This document shows, in pieces, positions 63,816-64,000 of a DNA stretch of 64,000 nucleotides. The translations under genes were made by a program, and so were the position numbers. Origin of the DNA: Rachycentron canadum (taxonomy: Eukaryota > Chordata > Actinopteri > Carangiformes > Rachycentridae). Location of the stretch: contig CM076669.1 in assembly GCA_038496675.1 (NCBI GenBank), forward strand, positions 5,136,526-5,200,525. The letters run 5' to 3'. How positions within the stretch are numbered: position 1 is the stretch's first letter; each line of letters begins with the position of its first letter. The notes under the pieces were generated by a model. That model saw only the letters and a list, made by a program, of their open reading frames with translations. It made no database searches and was not told the origin of the DNA.

Positions 63816-64000
63816 CTCTGGATTCGGAGTCCTCCGGTGGATTTGTGTGCAACAAAATCACTGCGCGTCATCCCCAAAAAAATAAAATAATGGGGAAAAA
63901 AAAGAGAGAGAGAGAGAAGAAGAAGAAGCGTGAGTTCGGGAGAGAGGGATCCACTCTGTGCGTAAAGCATCTCAACTGTAACGGCCACACCAGTCCGACA
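63816..64000 (-). other. chrm2: Candidate chrm2 5' non-coding exon 1 (partial)
   Basis: On the minus strand a donor-like CAGAG|GTAAAC sits at 63816/63815. Exonic sequence would run from there to beyond the right edge. Its leader has a CT-rich tract (RC of 63903-63927) and more CpGs than the intron. Splicing to the acceptor at 2414 would place the chrm2 ATG 41 nt into the next exon. An ATG at 63869-63871 lies in this block. Support is only sequence context and distance. The transcription start is not seen. Confidence 0.35.
63903..63927. repeat. (AG)7(AAG)n simple repeat
   Basis: AG units followed by GAA units. On the minus strand it is a pyrimidine tract within the candidate 5' exon. Confidence 0.9.

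Noticed and set aside
63816..63850. Minus-strand GGAGGACTCC, shared with miR-490-3p, whose gene lies within CHRM2 in mammals
   Set aside because: The seed bases of miR-490-3p are not present and the flanks do not form the miR-490 precursor. I also looked by eye for the mature miR-490 sequences in the rest of the intron and did not see them; this reading may not be exhaustive.
63490..63861. 123-residue minus-strand frame at the right end
   Set aside because: It begins at a GTG, crosses the donor-like site and has no recognisable domain; it is more likely exon-intron boundary DNA.

Overview
The window looks like vertebrate nuclear DNA, almost certainly from a ray-finned (teleost, probably percomorph) fish. 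It is AT-rich and intron-dominated, with many microsatellites and degenerate interspersed repeats of types I recognise from fish genomes. The one clear protein-coding gene is a fish-type M2 muscarinic acetylcholine receptor. Two runs of N, plus the edge of a Tn5/Nextera adapter beside one of them, show that this is a short-read draft assembly.

Layout: chrm2 lies on the minus strand at the left end. Its whole coding sequence is one uninterrupted exon (864-2372) with a 3' UTR running toward position 1. A splice acceptor sits 41 nt upstream of the ATG, so the 5' UTR continues in one or more exons to the right. Everything from 2414 rightward is best read as the long 5' intron(s) of chrm2. Two minus-strand segments look like non-coding exons. 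One is a 150-nt block at 38217-38366 with near-consensus splice sites on both sides. The other is a donor-bounded block running from 63816 to the right edge, which could be exon 1.

The intron holds transposon remains. They are a fragment of an L2-clade LINE reverse transcriptase (about 11812-12075), two diverged copies of one TTAA-flanked MITE family (15951-16283 and 51123-51502), another inverted-repeat element (55391-55632), two copies of a dispersed fish repeat (about 19129-19430 and 38890-39068) and one copy of a second dispersed repeat (about 60093-60400). There are several strong inverted repeats: a 28-bp stem inside the second MITE that pairs fully as + strand RNA, a perfect 20-bp palindrome at 62042-62085, and a 16-bp stem at 7205-7246. 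The rest is intron with microsatellites, homopolymers, and a few blocks that resemble conserved non-coding DNA but cannot be tested here.

I found no second protein-coding gene, tRNA, rRNA or CRISPR array. I found no convincing multi-gene system. The structured, possibly transcribed repeats and the candidate 5' exons of chrm2 are the parts most worth checking.
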